Assembly: GCF_002117935.1 (NCBI RefSeq)
Contig: NZ_BDJE01000041.1
Span: 39,108-103,107, forward strand
Length of the DNA stretch: 64,000 nucleotides
Source: Nocardioides sp. PD653-B2
Lineage (GTDB): Bacteria; Actinomycetota; Actinomycetes; Propionibacteriales; Nocardioidaceae
Reading direction: 5' to 3'
This document shows, in pieces, positions 42,794-50,763 of this stretch (positions are counted from its first letter, which is position 1; each line of letters starts with the position of its first letter). Position numbers and translations under genes: made by a program. Under the pieces are notes generated by a model. That model saw only the letters and a program-made list of their open reading frames with translations. It was not told the DNA's origin and ran no database searches.

Positions 42794-44101
42794 ATGGCCG
42801 CACCCGACCTCCACCCCCAGATCGCCGCCCTGGCCGATCCGGGCCTGTCGGACGCCGAACGCCTCGAGACCATCCGCCTCCTCGAGGACCTCAAGGCCCA
42901 CGCCACCGCGGTCCAGGCCCAGCTCGCCGTCGACCTCGACCGCTCCGTGCGCGCCCACCACCGCGGCCTCCGCCTGCCCGCCCGCGAGCACGGCCGCGGG
43001 GTCGCCGCCCAGATCGCCCTGGCCCGGCGCGAGTCACCCGCCCGCGGCACCCGGTTCCTCGGCCTCGCCCACGCCCTGGTCGAGCTGCCGCACACCCGGG
43101 CCGCCATGACCACCGGGCTCTCCGAGTGGCGGGCCACCCTCATCGCCCGCGAGACCGCCTGCCTGTCGGCCGCCGACCGGGCCATCGTCGACGAACAGCT
43201 CTGCGCCCCACTGCCCGACGGCACCCACCGCTACGACACCTGGGGCGACCGACGCCTGGTCGCCGAGACCCAGCGGCTCGCCTACGCCCTCGACCCCCAC
43301 GCCGTGGTCAACCGGCGCGCCAAGGCCGAAGCCGACCGCCGCGTCTCCCTACGCCCCGCCCCCGACACCATGGCCCAGCTCACCGCCCTGCTCCCCGCCA
43401 CCCAGGGCGTCGCCCTCTGGGCCACCCTCACCGCCATCGCCGACACCCGGGTCGCCGCCGGCGACCCCCGCACCCGCGGACAGATCATGGCCGACACCCT
43501 CGTCGAACGCCTCACCGGCCAGACCCGCGCCGACGCCGTCCCCATCACCATCAACCTCGTCGTCTCCGACCAGACCCTCCTCAACGGCGGCCACGAACCC
43601 GCCTGGCTCCACGGCTACGGACCCCTCCCGCCCGACCACACCCGCGACCTCACCCGACAAGCCGCCGACGACTCCCTGGCCGCACTCCGCCGGCTCTACG
43701 CCGCCCCCGCCACCGGCACCCTCGTCGCCCTCGACTCCACCGCCCGGACCTTCCCCCAAGGCCTGCGCGACTTCATCGACCTGCGCGACCGAGACTGCCG
43801 CACCCCCTACTGCGACGCCCCCATCCGCCACCACGACCACGCCGTCCGCCGCGCCGCCGGAGGCCCCACCAACCACGCCAACGGCCAAGGGCTCTGCGAA
43901 CAATGCAACTACGCCAAAGAAGCACCCGACTGGCGCACCCGACCCATCACCGGCCCACCCGGCACCCCCCACACCATCGAAACCATCACCCCCACCGGAC
44001 ACACCATCCGATCCACCGCCCCACCACAACCAACGCCACGTCGACTACGCCAGCACAGCCGCGGCGAGTACTACTTCACCCGCGTGCTCATCGCCGCCTG
44101 A
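42794..44101 (+). CDS. DUF222/HNH endonuclease-domain protein (13E12-repeat type)
   Basis: 435 residues. The first two thirds are the helical DUF222 domain of the mycobacterial REP13E12 family (LADPGLSDAERLETIRLLEDL, LGLAHALVELPHTRAAMTTGLSEW). The C-terminus is an HNH nuclease: RDRDCRTPYCDAPIRHHDHAVRRAAGG followed by NGQGLCEQCNYAKEAPDW, with the zinc-type Cys pairs and HHDH catalytic core. These genes are multicopy in many actinobacteria and may be selfish or repair-related; the biological role is unsettled. The perfect SOS box at its promoter indicates DNA-damage induction. Codon usage is extreme in C at third positions compared with neighbours. Confidence 0.92.
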   Translation: MAAPDLHPQIAALADPGLSDAERLETIRLLEDLKAHATAVQAQLAVDLDRSVRAHHRGLRLPAREHGRGVAAQIALARRESPARGTRFLGLAHALVELPHTRAAMTTGLSEWRATLIARETACLSAADRAIVDEQLCAPLPDGTHRYDTWGDRRLVAETQRLAYALDPHAVVNRRAKAEADRRVSLRPAPDTMAQLTALLPATQGVALWATLTAIADTRVAAGDPRTRGQIMADTLVERLTGQTRADAVPITINLVVSDQTLLNGGHEPAWLHGYGPLPPDHTRDLTRQAADDSLAALRRLYAAPATGTLVALDSTARTFPQGLRDFIDLRDRDCRTPYCDAPIRHHDHAVRRAAGGPTNHANGQGLCEQCNYAKEAPDWRTRPITGPPGTPHTIETITPTGHTIRSTAPPQPTPRRLRQHSRGEYYFTRVLIAA

Positions 44102-44249
44102 CGTCGGCGGCAAGGTGTGGTGAACGAGTGAGACAACTCTGGCCGGCTGTGCTCGCGCGGCCACCCGAACCGACCCCGCCGGTTCGAGGACACGCTCGCT
44201 CGCACCCGCTTCGGACGACCGCGTGTGGTTCACGCACCGGTCGTCCGGA

Positions 44250-44457
44250 CGTTGTCCGCGATGTCGACGGCGTGGTGGCCGGCTACCTCTCGATGTCCTT
44301 CGCCGCGCCGCACCTGTTCGGGGCCAGACTCGACAACTTCACGGCAGAGCTCCGGGCGCTTCTCGAGCATCGATCGCCATCCGGTCGGTTCTGGGACTGG
44401 CCAGGCGACACGGAGATCCTCATCGCCGAACGAGGCCGAACTGCGCGCCGACCGTGA
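44250..44457 (+). pseudogene. C-terminal remnant of a probable SAM-dependent methyltransferase
   Basis: Reading in the frame that stops at 44457 gives a coherent tail: APHLFGARLDNFTAELRAL then RSPSGRFWDWPGDTEIL. It resembles the C-terminus of small class I methyltransferases, from memory. Nothing upstream in frame continues the domain; it enters the out-of-frame 3' end of the HNH gene. The rest of 44102-44470 shows no gene. Confidence 0.4.
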
Positions 44458-44470
44458 AGCGCCGCCGGGC

Positions 44471-45265
44471 TCAGGCCCCGCGCCGAGCGGCCGCCGGCGA
44501 CCCCGGCGTGGGGAACCAGCGCCACACGACCGCGGACTGGCCGAGCGTCCAGACCGCGTTGCAGACCCAGTAGACGAGGAGAGCGACCGGGACGAACCCG
44601 CCCGCCACGGCGACACCGAGCGCGGAGATCACCGGCATGAGCTGGTGCACCCTGACGACGGCGTCGGGCAGGTCGGCGAGGACGGTGTTCGGGGCGACCA
44701 GGTAGCGCTGCGTGACGTAGGCCAGCACGGCCGCCGTGCACGCCAGCCCGGCCACCACGGCGAGGTGCGTCCACCCGGCGCCGAGGTAGCCGCGCCCGGC
44801 CAGCGGGACGCCGAGCAGGGTGGCCGCGCCGAGCGATGCGACCAGCCCGGCGTCCATCGCGCCGACAGGAGCACCGCCGGCGACGCCGGCGAGCAGGTGG
44901 TAGAGCGCCAGCCAGATCGGCACCTGCACCAGCAGCGGGAGGACGCCCAGTCGCGACATGCCGTGCTCGGCGGCGATCCGCCGTCGTTCGTCGAGGAACG
45001 CCCGCATGGCGTCGGGGTCCCTGCGGTCGCGGTGCCGCTGGGCGAGCGCCTGGAGCTGGGGGCGGGCCCGCGCCGCGGCGTGGGCGGTCCGGACGCCGTG
45101 CACCGCGAGCGGGAGCAGCGCGATCCGGACCACGGCGACGACGGCTGCGATGCAGAGCAGCCACGTGGTGCCGGAGGCCGGGTCGGCGCCCAGCGAGGTG
45201 AGGCCGGAGTGGGCCGTGGCGACCACCACGGCGAGGGCATGCGACAGGGGGGCGAGCACAGACAT
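44471..45265 (-). CDS. YidC/Oxa1-family membrane protein insertase (second paralogue)
   Basis: 264 residues with five predicted helices and a long cytoplasmic hairpin (PQLQALAQRHRDRRDPDAMRAFLDERRRIAAEHGMSRLGVLPLLVQVPIWLALYHLL), which is the diagnostic YidC segment. It lacks the large periplasmic domain of proteobacterial YidC and is shorter than the housekeeping copy normally found near oriC, so it is likely an accessory paralogue. The ATG at 45265 is preceded by GGAG. The DUF6412 gene lies just upstream on the same strand. Confidence 0.9.
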   Translation of the reverse strand: MSVLAPLSHALAVVVATAHSGLTSLGADPASGTTWLLCIAAVVAVVRIALLPLAVHGVRTAHAAARARPQLQALAQRHRDRRDPDAMRAFLDERRRIAAEHGMSRLGVLPLLVQVPIWLALYHLLAGVAGGAPVGAMDAGLVASLGAATLLGVPLAGRGYLGAGWTHLAVVAGLACTAAVLAYVTQRYLVAPNTVLADLPDAVVRVHQLMPVISALGVAVAGGFVPVALLVYWVCNAVWTLGQSAVVWRWFPTPGSPAAARRGA

Positions 45266-45323
45266 GGAGAGCTCCTGGAGGAGAGAAGGGAGAAACGGGC
45301 CGGAGGCTCGCACGAGGCGAGCG

Positions 45324-45626
45324 TCAGGCCGATCCAGGAGCCCGGGGGCGGAGCGGGTGGTGCGTGGGGTCTGTCGGCCGTCCCGAGACGGTGCGCGGCT
45401 CAGCGTCGTCGATGCGAGGCGCGGAGCCGACGAAACAGGCGGCGAGCACGGCGCCGCGGTCGCCGAGGCCGACCAGGGCGGCGACGAGAAGGGTGACGAC
45501 GGCCAGGCTCAGCGTCGCCGGGCCGGCGGTGCCGAGCGTGGGCGTCAGCACGGCGAGGGCCGCGGCCGCGAGGCCTGCGAGCGCGGCCGCACCTCGCGAT
45601 GTCGCGTCGTACCGCGCCCGGCCCAT
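45324..45626 (-). CDS. DUF6412-type small membrane protein
   Basis: 100 residues. Two hydrophobic helices (AAALAGLAAAALAVLTPTL and LSLAVVTLLVAALVGLGDR) and a Pro/His-rich tail. It matches my memory of DUF6412, which typically sits beside a YidC paralogue as here; its function is unknown. ATG at 45626. Confidence 0.75.
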   Translation of the reverse strand: MGRARYDATSRGAAALAGLAAAALAVLTPTLGTAGPATLSLAVVTLLVAALVGLGDRGAVLAACFVGSAPRIDDAEPRTVSGRPTDPTHHPLRPRAPGSA

Positions 45627-45673
45627 GGCCCCGGATCCTACGCCCGGGCGGCCAGGGGCGGGAGGGGTCGAAC

Positions 45674-46138
45674 TCAGCCCGAGACGGCCGACGCGAGGTT
45701 GCCGAGCGAGTCCTGGAGGGCGGACTCGGAGACGAGCGGGAAGTGGATCTTCGCGAGCAGGTCCTGGTCGGTGACCTTGCTCCAGTCGTAGGTCAGCGTG
45801 ACGGCGGTGCTGTCGGAGCCCTGGGCCTCGAGCTGCCAGACCCACTCCCATCCGGGCGGGTCGGTGTCGGCCGGCGCGGTCTGCCAGGCGAGCAGGTGGT
45901 TCTTGTCGTAGCCGGTGACGGTGTTGTCGGTCTGGTAGTCGCCACCCATGTGGTCACCGGTCATGTTCATCCGGAACACCTGCCCGGTGCCGGTGATCCG
46001 GTCGGTCTTCTCGTCGCTCACCACGAAGCCCGAGCCGTCGAGCTCGGGGTGCCGCTGCGGGTTGGACAGGACGTCGAAGAGGTCCTGGGACGAGGCGTCG
46101 ATGGTGCGCTGGACGGTGATGCTGGTGTCGGTGCTCAT
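45674..46138 (-). CDS. SRPBCC-family protein
   Basis: 154 residues. TSITVQRTIDASSQDLFDVLSNPQRHPELDGSG is the typical SRPBCC opening, TGTGQVFRMNM and YDKNHLLAWQTAP continue the sheet, and ESALQDSLGNLASAV is the C-terminal helix. It is probably a small hydrophobic-ligand binder or toxin-like START protein; the ligand is unknown. The ATG at 46138 (MSTDTS) is preferred, with GTG at 46144 as an alternative. Confidence 0.85.
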   Translation of the reverse strand: MSTDTSITVQRTIDASSQDLFDVLSNPQRHPELDGSGFVVSDEKTDRITGTGQVFRMNMTGDHMGGDYQTDNTVTGYDKNHLLAWQTAPADTDPPGWEWVWQLEAQGSDSTAVTLTYDWSKVTDQDLLAKIHFPLVSESALQDSLGNLASAVSG

Positions 46139-46190
46139 ACCCACCCGTGCCCGTGAGGCGGGACCTCAAACAGATCCGTGCCGGCGGGGG

Positions 46191-47162
46191 CTACCTGGGA
46201 GCCACCTCGGCCAGCACGGCCCGGTGGTCGCTGTCGGGGATGAGCGCGGTGCGCATCGAGATCGCCGCCAGCCGCGGTCCGACCAGGACGTGGTCGATCT
46301 GGACCAGGCTCGGCACCGGTACGCCGAGCACGGTCCGCGCGGTGCTCGACGGCCAGCTCGGCTGCCAGCCCTGGTTGGCGAGCTCGCCCACGTCGCGGTA
46401 GCCGAGGTCCGCCAGTGCCCGGATCGGGGGGTGGTCGACGGTCGCGTTGAAGTCACCGACGACCAGGTCGGGGTGCACCCGCTCAGCGGTCGCGACGACG
46501 GTGGCGAGGTCGTCGCGCCAGGCGCCCGGGACGGTCGGTGCGTAGGGGTGCACGGCCATCACGGTGAGCTCCCCCATCGTCACCACCCAGCCGTCGTGGA
46601 GCGTCGGGATCCGCTCCGCCCCTCCGAGCTCCTCTCGCGCGAAGACCATGGTCCCGTCGGCCGCGTCGTTCGGCTCGCCGGCCCGATAGGGGAAGAGGTC
46701 GCCCAGCCCGGCCCGGTCCATGTCCGCGAGCACCGCGGCGGTGACCTCCTCGAGCACGAGCAGGTCCACCTCCTCGTCGCTGGCGCGCTGCACGACCTCG
46801 ACCCCGTCGGCGCCACCCTCGGACAGGTTCGCGCTCATCACCGTCAGCGTCGGAGCGTCGGCGGCCGGGGGCGGGTTCGAGCCGATCAGCTGCGGAGAGA
46901 ACCACCAGCAGTGCACCGCCAACCCGACCGCGGCGAGCCCGGCCACGACGGTGGTCGTCGACCGCCTCCGGCGCTGCACCAGCAGCCGGACGGTCGCGAC
47001 GAGCAGCGCCGCGCCGTACAACCCGATCCCCAGCGGCGTGAACGCCTCGAGCTGGATCCAGAAGCCACGGTCCGGCTCGACCACCCGGTCGACGGTCAGC
47101 GCGGCGGCCGGCACCAGCAGCACGGGGACAGCGAGCCAGAAGATGACCGCCCGCCCACGCAC
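46191..47162 (-). CDS. membrane-anchored endonuclease/exonuclease/phosphatase-family protein
   Basis: 323 residues. Three N-terminal helices (VIFWLAVPVLLVPAAAL, FTPLGIGLYGAALLVATVRLL, TTVVAGLAAVGLAVHCWWF) followed by an extracytoplasmic EEP domain. The domain starts at TLTVMSANL and continues with VLEEVTAAV (metal-type Glu), VVGDFNATVDHPP (catalytic Asp-x-Asn) and the terminal SDHRAVLAEV with the catalytic Asp-His. It could be a phosphodiesterase or nuclease acting outside the cell. GTG start at 47162. Confidence 0.88.
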   Translation of the reverse strand: MRGRAVIFWLAVPVLLVPAAALTVDRVVEPDRGFWIQLEAFTPLGIGLYGAALLVATVRLLVQRRRRSTTTVVAGLAAVGLAVHCWWFSPQLIGSNPPPAADAPTLTVMSANLSEGGADGVEVVQRASDEEVDLLVLEEVTAAVLADMDRAGLGDLFPYRAGEPNDAADGTMVFAREELGGAERIPTLHDGWVVTMGELTVMAVHPYAPTVPGAWRDDLATVVATAERVHPDLVVGDFNATVDHPPIRALADLGYRDVGELANQGWQPSWPSSTARTVLGVPVPSLVQIDHVLVGPRLAAISMRTALIPDSDHRAVLAEVAPR

Positions 47163-47249
47163 GGCCCGAAACTACCGCTCAGCGGAGCGACGGGGGCACG
47201 CAGGCGCTCGCGCGCACCGCGGCGTCCTCCCGGTGACGTCTCGGACGGC

Positions 47250-48365
47250 TCAGAGGAGGACGAGGTCGTCGCGGTGCACGACCTCGCGCTCGTAGGCCGC
47301 GCCGAGCTCGCGCTTGAGGTCCTGGGAGGACCGGCCGAAGAGGTTCGGGATCTCCTCCGCGTCGAAGTTGACCAGTCCCCGGGCCACGGGCGTGCCGTCG
47401 GGGCCGGCGAGGTCGACCGGGTCACCGGCGACGAACGTGCCGGTCACGCCGACGATGCCGGCGGCCAGCAGCGACGCCCGACGCTCGACGACCGCGCGGA
47501 CGGCGCCCGGGTCGAGGACGAGGGTGCCCTTGGGCTCGGTCGCGTGGGCCAGCCACAGCAGCCGCGTCGGCCGTCGTCGCCCGGTGGAGTGGAAGAGGGT
47601 CCCCACCCGTTCGCCGGACAGCGCCGCGGCCGCCTGGGGCGCGGAGGTCAGCACGACGGGGATACCCGCGCCGGTGGCGATCCGGGCCGCGTCCACCTTG
47701 GTCTGCATGCCGCCGGTGCCGAGGCCGGCCGCGCCGACCTTGCCGATGCGGACGTCGGTCAGGTCGTCGACCGAGACGACGTCGGGCAGCAGCGAGCTGC
47801 CGGGGTCGGCCGGGTTGGCGTCGTACAGGCCGTCGACGTCGGAGAGCAGCACGAGCAGGTCGGCGTGCACGATGTGGGCTACCAGCGCGGCCAACCGGTC
47901 GTTGTCGCCGAACCGGATCTCGCTGGTCGCGACGGTGTCGTTCTCGTTGACGATCGGCAGCACGCCGAGCTCGAGCAGCTTCGCGAAGGTCTGGTAGGCG
48001 TTGCGGTAGTGCGAGCGCCGGGTGACGTCGTCGACGGTCAGCAGCACCTGACCGGCGATCACGCCGTGCCGTGCGAGCTCCTCGGTGTAGCGGTGCACCA
48101 GCAGCCCCTGCCCCACCGACGCGGCCGCCTGCTGCGCGGGCAGGTTCTTCGGGCGCCGCTTGAGGCCCAGGGGGGCCAGACCGGCCGCGATCGCGCCCGA
48201 GGAGACCAGCACGACCTCGACCCCGCGCTCACGCAGCTGCGCGAGCACGTCGACCAGGTCGCGCACGCGCGCCGGGTCGATCCCGCCCGCGGCGGACGTC
48301 AGGGAGGAGGAGCCGACCTTGACGACGACGCGCTTCGCCTCGGTCACCTCGGTGCGGACGGTCAT
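47250..48365 (-). CDS. proB: glutamate 5-kinase
   Basis: 371 residues. First enzyme of proline synthesis, phosphorylating glutamate with ATP. The amino-acid kinase domain (VVVKVGSSSLTSAAGG, VSSGAIAAGLAPLG, IVNENDTVATSEIRFGDNDRLAALVA, VGAAGLGTGGMQTKVDAARIA) is followed by a C-terminal PUA domain from about residue 280. The ATG at 48365 overlaps the obgE stop as ATGA. Confidence 0.96.
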   Translation of the reverse strand: MTVRTEVTEAKRVVVKVGSSSLTSAAGGIDPARVRDLVDVLAQLRERGVEVVLVSSGAIAAGLAPLGLKRRPKNLPAQQAAASVGQGLLVHRYTEELARHGVIAGQVLLTVDDVTRRSHYRNAYQTFAKLLELGVLPIVNENDTVATSEIRFGDNDRLAALVAHIVHADLLVLLSDVDGLYDANPADPGSSLLPDVVSVDDLTDVRIGKVGAAGLGTGGMQTKVDAARIATGAGIPVVLTSAPQAAAALSGERVGTLFHSTGRRRPTRLLWLAHATEPKGTLVLDPGAVRAVVERRASLLAAGIVGVTGTFVAGDPVDLAGPDGTPVARGLVNFDAEEIPNLFGRSSQDLKRELGAAYEREVVHRDDLVLL

Positions 48366-49897
48366 TCCCCGGGATCGTCCTCTGACCAGTCCGGATCCTC
48401 GGCGCCGCCGATCTCGTACGACGAGGGGCCGTACGTCTCGGGCTTGTCGATCCGGCGGGCCACGTCGGCCCGAGTCTCGTTCTCGCCGCGCTCCGGCAGC
48501 GCCTCGTCGATCGCCCGACGGCGCTCGCGGGCCGGACGCTGCTCGTCGAAGCGTTGGTCCTCGCCACGGCGGCTGAGGATCTCCGCGCCGGCGTCGATCC
48601 CCGGCTTGAAGTCGAAGACGACGGCGTTGTCGGGGTGCCCGATGAGCACGGCATCGCCCTCCTCGGCACCGAGCTGGACCAGCTTGGTCTCGACGCCGAG
48701 CCGGTTGAGCCGGTCGGCGAGGAAGCCGACGGCCTCGTCGTTGCTGAAGTCGGTCTGGCGGATCCAGCGCTCCGGCTTGACGCCGCGCACCCGCCAGCCG
48801 TCGGCGGTGTGGGTGATCGTGAACTCGTCGGAGCCGTCGACCGACGGCGGGCGCAGCACGATCCGGGTGGCCTCGGCGGCGGGCTTCGCCGCGCGCGCCC
48901 CCTCGACGATCGCGGCCATCGCGAAGGTGAGCTCGCGCATGCCCTCGCCCGAGGCCGCGGAGACCTCGAAGACGTCCAGGCCTCGCTCGCGCAGCTCCTC
49001 GACGACGAAGCCCGAGATGTCGCGCCCGTCGGGCACGTCGATCTTGTTGAGGGCGACCAGGCGCGGCCGGTCCTCGAGCCCGCCGTACCGGGCCAGCTCG
49101 TTCTCGATCACGTCGAGGTCGTCGACCGGGTTGCGCCCGGGCTCGATGCTCGCGGCGTCGATGACGTGGACGAGGGCCGCGCAGCGCTCGATGTGGCGCA
49201 GGAAGTCGTGGCCGAGGCCGCGACCGTCACTGGCACCCTCGATCAGGCCGGGCACGTCGGCGACGGTGAACGTCGTGTCGCCGGCGGTCACCACGCCGAG
49301 GTTCGGCACCAGGGTCGTGAACGGGTAGTCGGCGATCTTGGGGCGGGCCCGGGAGATGGCGGCGATCACGCTGGACTTGCCGGCGCTGGGGAAGCCCACG
49401 AGGCCGACGTCGGCGACCACCTTGAGCTCGAGCACGATCTCGAGCTCGTCGCCGGGCTCTCCGAGCAGCGCGAAACCGGGGGCCTTGCGCTTGGACGACG
49501 CCAGCGCGGCGTTGCCGAGGCCGCCGCGGCCGCCCTGGGCCACCACGAGCTCGGTGCCGGCGCCGACCATGTCGGCGAGGACGTTGCCCTGCGGGTCGGT
49601 GACGAGCGTGCCGTCAGGCACCGGGAGGACGAGGTCGGCGCCGTGGCCGCCGTTCCTGTGGTCCCCGGCACCGTGGCCGCCGGACTCGGCGCTGCGCTTC
49701 GGGCTGTGGTGGTAGTCGATCAGCGTGGTGACGTCGGGGTCGACCCGCAGGATCACCGAGCCGCCGGGGCCGCCGTTGCCGCCGTCGGGGCCGCCGAGCG
49801 GCTTGAACTTCTCGCGGTGGACCGAGGCCACACCGTGCCCGCCGCGGCCGGCGCTGATGTGCAGCGCCACCCGGTCGACGAAGGTGGGTACAGCCAT
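48362..49897 (-). CDS. obgE: GTPase Obg (CgtA)
   Basis: 511 residues, essential ribosome-associated GTPase. The glycine-rich Obg fold covers residues about 1-158 (RGGHGVASVHREKFKPLGGPDGGNGG), then the G domain has G1 GFPSAGKSSV, G3 DVPGLIEGA and G4 NKIDVPD. The OCT domain with DGWRVRGVKPERWIRQTDFSNDEAV follows, and an acidic/basic tail of about 60 residues extends beyond many homologues. It lies downstream of rplU-rpmA behind a hairpin terminator and starts the obgE-proB pair. Confidence 0.96.
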   Translation of the reverse strand: MAVPTFVDRVALHISAGRGGHGVASVHREKFKPLGGPDGGNGGPGGSVILRVDPDVTTLIDYHHSPKRSAESGGHGAGDHRNGGHGADLVLPVPDGTLVTDPQGNVLADMVGAGTELVVAQGGRGGLGNAALASSKRKAPGFALLGEPGDELEIVLELKVVADVGLVGFPSAGKSSVIAAISRARPKIADYPFTTLVPNLGVVTAGDTTFTVADVPGLIEGASDGRGLGHDFLRHIERCAALVHVIDAASIEPGRNPVDDLDVIENELARYGGLEDRPRLVALNKIDVPDGRDISGFVVEELRERGLDVFEVSAASGEGMRELTFAMAAIVEGARAAKPAAEATRIVLRPPSVDGSDEFTITHTADGWRVRGVKPERWIRQTDFSNDEAVGFLADRLNRLGVETKLVQLGAEEGDAVLIGHPDNAVVFDFKPGIDAGAEILSRRGEDQRFDEQRPARERRRAIDEALPERGENETRADVARRIDKPETYGPSSYEIGGAEDPDWSEDDPGE

Positions 49898-49907
49898 GGT
49901 CTCTCCT

Positions 49908-49948
49908 AGAAAAGATCGAAGGACGCCCCGAGATCAGGGACGCCCTTC
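49908..49948 (-). terminator. hairpin with T-run between rpmA and obgE
   Basis: On the minus strand a 12-bp stem (GAAGGGCGTCCC pairing with GGGGCGTCCTTC, two G-U pairs) with a 7-nt loop is followed by GATCTTTTCT. It lies 32 bp after rpmA and just before the obgE ribosome-binding site, so it likely reduces read-through from the ribosomal genes into obgE-proB. Confidence 0.7.
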
Positions 49949-49979
49949 GACGGTGAAGCGGGTGGGGGTGAGCGTCAGG

Positions 49980-50234
49980 TCACTCGCCCGGGACGATGTT
50001 CACGACGCGGCGACCGCGGCGCGTGCCGAACTCGACCGCACCGGGGATCAGCGCGAACAGGGTGTCGTCGCCGCCGCGGCCGACGCCGCTGCCCGGGTGG
50101 AAGTGGGTGCCACGCTGGCGCACGATGATCTCGCCCGCGTTGACGACCTGGCCGCCGTACCGCTTGACGCCGAGGCGCTGGGAGTTGGAGTCGCGACCGT
50201 TCTTGGTGGACGCGGCGCCCTTCTTGTGAGCCAT
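49980..50234 (-). CDS. rpmA: 50S ribosomal protein L27
   Basis: 84 residues, full length. MAHKKGAASTKNGRDSNSQRLGVK is the family N-terminus. Its flexible tail reaches the peptidyl transferase centre. No cleavable N-terminal extension of the firmicute type is present. It follows rplU by 43 bp and precedes a terminator and obgE. Confidence 0.98.
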   Translation of the reverse strand: MAHKKGAASTKNGRDSNSQRLGVKRYGGQVVNAGEIIVRQRGTHFHPGSGVGRGGDDTLFALIPGAVEFGTRRGRRVVNIVPGE

Positions 50235-50277
50235 GTGGTGATCCTTCGTGAGTGCCGGGGTTTCCTCGAGCCAGGGC

Positions 50278-50586
50278 TCAGAGGGAGATGTCGGTGACCT
50301 TGACCTGGGTGTACTTCTGACGGTGACCCTGGCGCTTCTTGTAGCCGGTCTTGTTCTTGTACTTCTGGATGACGATCTTGGGGCCCTTGGTGGCGCCGAG
50401 GATCTCGACGGTCACCGAGGCCTTGTCGAGCGTCTTGGCGTCGGAGGTGATCTTGTCGCCGTCGACCACGAGGACCACGGGGAGGCTCACCGACTCGCCG
50501 GCCGCCGTGGCGACCTTGTCGATCTCGATGACGTCGCCCACGGCAACCTTCTGCTGCTTGGCGCCTGCGCGCACGATCGCGTACAC
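50278..50586 (-). CDS. rplU: 50S ribosomal protein L21
   Basis: 102 residues. YAIVRAGAKQQKVAVGDVIEID opens the protein and KTGYKKRQGHRQKYTQVKV closes it. The start is GTG at 50586, because AAGGAG lies 7 nt before it and other actinobacterial L21 proteins begin exactly at (V/M)YAIVR; an upstream ATG at 50601 overlaps the ribosome-binding site. The promoter is at 50713-50741, giving a leader of about 120 nt. Confidence 0.97.
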   Translation of the reverse strand: MYAIVRAGAKQQKVAVGDVIEIDKVATAAGESVSLPVVLVVDGDKITSDAKTLDKASVTVEILGATKGPKIVIQKYKNKTGYKKRQGHRQKYTQVKVTDISL

Positions 50587-50712
50587 CGCGGTCTCCTTCA
50601 TGATCTCTGGCTGTTGCGTCTTGACTGTGTGTCTGGGGTCTGGGGGCACACACGCTGAGACACCAGCTGGGGCACCGCACAGGAAGGGCACGCGTGAGCG
50701 CACCGAGGGTCA

Positions 50713-50741
50713 ATACTACGGATCCGTTGCCCGTACGGCAA
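50713..50741 (-). promoter_or_regulatory. promoter of rplU-rpmA
   Basis: Minus-strand TTGCCG (50736-50741), 17-nt spacer, TAGTAT (50713-50718). Transcription starting about 7 nt later gives a 5' leader of roughly 120 nt before rplU. The leader contains CA-rich direct repeats (CCCCAGACCCCAGACACACAG) but no convincing L21-binding structure that I can identify. Confidence 0.7.
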
Positions 50742-50763
50742 AAACGGCGCCGCTCCCCCGGGT

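Noticed and set aside
42688..44457. 589-codon frame overlapping the HNH gene in another register
   Set aside because: The first 480 codons are Arg/Pro-rich shadow of the DUF222 gene. Only the last ~65 codons look like real (decayed) coding sequence, reported as a pseudogene.
44225..45496. 423-codon plus-strand frame spanning the methyltransferase remnant and the YidC gene
   Set aside because: It runs antisense to the YidC paralogue, which has the diagnostic YidC segment, and shows no coherent domain.
50741..50763. Intrinsic terminator after the RNase E/G gene (CGGCGCCG then TTTTT)
   Set aside because: The palindrome has no loop, so a hairpin of useful stability is doubtful. The T-run is part of the rplU -35 neighbourhood.
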